Shown: positions 63,501-64,000 of the stretch, in pieces | Layout: each line of letters opens with the position of its first letter | Numbering within the stretch: position 1 is the stretch's first letter | Source of the DNA: Rhynchopus sp. YZ270_cl-10 | Lineage: Eukaryota > Euglenozoa > Diplonemea > Diplonemida > Diplonemidae | Direction: 5' to 3' | NCBI GenBank assembly: GCA_964035575.1 | Contig: OZ037897.1 | Span: forward strand, 496,001-560,000 | Length of the DNA stretch: 64,000 nt | Notes under the pieces: generated by a model | Database searches by the model: none | Told to the model about the DNA's origin: nothing | What the model saw: the letters and a program-made list of their open reading frames with translations, nothing else | Made by a program: the position numbers and the translations under genes

Positions 63501-63963
63501 GGGCCTTCTCCTTTGGCGCACCAGAGAGCTGCCAGGAGGCATGGCGGAAAAGGCATTCCGCGTCTGTTTGGTGTGTGTTCGACAGTACTGTGCACATGGC
63601 AAGGAGACATTCCCTCTGCCTCTTTTCATCCTTCTGGAGTGCGATGAGCAGGGCGTCAAGCACCTCCACAACGCTGCACGCTTCATCTACTCCAGCCACC
63701 CAAAGAAACCTCCCCTCTGCCCCAATAGGCTCTACACAGTCGGCAAGCAAAACCCCTAGGGTGATCGCAACGTCTTCACAGTGTCCATTCAACCATGGTA
63801 TGCCATCTGGTGCGCGCAGGTTCTCTTGGAGGGTTGCAAGCGCCGGAAGGATAGCTGAAGATGTATAAGAAGGTGGATGAAGGGGAGCAGCCCCAGCTAC
63901 AGGGCACCCCTCTTCTATCACACCACGCAAGGTGGTGAATAGCTGTGGAGGAGGTGTGGACAT
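60544..63963 (-). CDS. Large helical-repeat protein with MYND finger and C-terminal membrane anchor
   Basis: 1139 residues from ATG at 63963, intronless. Most of the protein is Leu/Ala/Val-rich helices that read like ARM/HEAT repeats, without a family I can name. Near the C-terminus is a MYND zinc finger: C1052-x2-C1055, C1070-x2-C1073, C1079 in HYCSKDC, C1083, H1087 and C1101, a domain that binds Pro-rich protein motifs. The last 20 residues, VELFLFVPLVVFILWNIFWV, form one hydrophobic span, so it is probably tail-anchored with everything else in the cytosol. The His/Cys spacing after the CSKDC motif is a little longer than usual. Only 37 bp upstream of the ATG are in the window, so an additional 5' exon cannot be excluded. 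Confidence 0.82.
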   Translation of the reverse strand: MSTPPPQLFTTLRGVIEEGCPVAGAAPLHPPSYTSSAILPALATLQENLRAPDGIPWLNGHCEDVAITLGVLLADCVEPIGAEGRFLWVAGVDEACSVVEVLDALLIALQKDEKRQRECLLAMCTVLSNTHQTDAECLFRHASWQLSGAPKEKALRISCGISAFRRTCQLMTTTKTKKIVLDPQRRLADSTDDINLLKGYVQLCGSLACLRLVTFKEISYLASFYKEAGEVHRGLVVAILCRFLAELGAPDAMRLPLVDPAVFTAVLNVLRYEHEVYRKAAGDTSLEGASLASGGAVVVSPRYTLLLRIFCESAKRPAFADMAADMVVQNNGLVLSIIATHFETHSAFCVKVLANLAAGSAAWQGGGVFHRIFSVGASEWVVRKIVVFLQNEVARVRDVVVEGRADEVLLEETLHIVAELLRVALDWVSAVTKAGREGENEEAEEHHHLAPPFLPGLLEAVFGFDPHLFTPKGTPPPEIDSDAEPQIPPFPALCTALLQQSLRVLGSTEVVDFVESLNGLSVCAVVAARAMTVFVHISGRKVGEDWGVPQHIQPSAFDAAFAFTQLCLCFQTALDGYQEAEMLLQRKPAKKIRGIIDVPAFINDNVNSVSKLEFLRDRRLEPGIAEMADSLVVLIDKGLGAVDFRRVLQVEWGGLFHTLLTVVFGGRKVIAKRSVSAVPTVHTPSPLVDNQKAGLLCLLAKLRTLITPQTATELIFRIPAGSTAQIMGTVHFLLSLDNTEANCCAGCLVLSEALTKLPYPARTEVLPNVIRAVMESLHVPHTQKYLLGVLISLASASVPSEANGVDSSVYTMVSMYYLACSVENVPYVSVTLHHAMVDAPWGFLAAALLADMTQSCPGVCRDIAERPLEPPCILSVRRSGQADQYSFTTSVNLVIYLLCLTPTIESFEEGWGYGSISSVGGVARGRQVVHHCARLLTHMLRYCQEEVRAGIAGSVVLGARVALERRRGSAIAAVLALGEEMAGGSGGGGVDVNRRAKLFEAEERLVGRFEREHAVGGESRGEGKRRALRARWFQTRAIYETYDIAAATPDSCAFCGSSRPREAEANFTPCTKCRAVHYCSKDCRSYHASSLTRKAHGPTHCRQLGALHSSTLYRRRHQFVELFLFVPLVVFILWNIFWV

Positions 63964-64000
63964 ATCTCCCGTTGGCCAAAAGACAGATACAGCGTTGCCT

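Overview
This window is eukaryotic nuclear DNA, most likely from a flagellated protist. The genes have conventional introns (ten are supported, all starting GTAT and ending ACAG), the standard genetic code (TGA and TAG both end genes), a flagellar-type PG-rich coiled-coil protein, EF-hand signalling proteins, and very many oligo-A/oligo-T runs. A diplonemid or other euglenozoan would fit three observations: every supported gene lies on the minus strand, two proteins carry kinetoplastid-like Cys/His modules, and there is an APE-endonuclease LINE relic. That placement is a guess. I recognise no rRNA or tRNA gene.

Layout: 1-2111 repeats; 2112-3323 double zinc-finger protein; 4126-6129 two-exon protein with a cyclase-like region and a possible EF-hand; 7372-8826 tail-anchored protein; 8907-26.5 kb a large block of inverted-repeat transposons, some nested or tandem; 26537-27442 CCCH-like zinc-finger protein; 28360-28820 a GC-motif foldback element; 29294-33575 a four-exon cyclic-nucleotide-gated-type channel with EF-hands; 35076-37232 PG-rich coiled-coil protein; 38453-45727 three tandem copies of a two-exon sterol-desaturase/fatty-acid-hydroxylase gene; 45.7-56.2 kb a second transposon block, including a LINE relic inside 353-bp terminal inverted repeats; 56266-59995 a four-exon N-acylated TPR/PDZ-like protein; 60162-60478 a Harbinger-type MITE; 60544-63963 a tail-anchored MYND-finger protein.

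The genes do not form one pathway. The channel, the cyclase-like protein and the acylated TPR protein would fit calcium/cyclic-nucleotide signalling at flagellar or other membranes (inference). The three hydroxylases are a locally amplified lipid-modifying enzyme whose copies appear to exchange sequence. The most unusual content is between the genes: at least ten TIR or foldback element families, each with arms built from its own short, often palindromic word. Several share a terminal CACG, and three have homologous cores inside unrelated termini. Short SINE-like modules (40-130 bp) bounded by A or T runs fill the remaining intergenic and intronic space.
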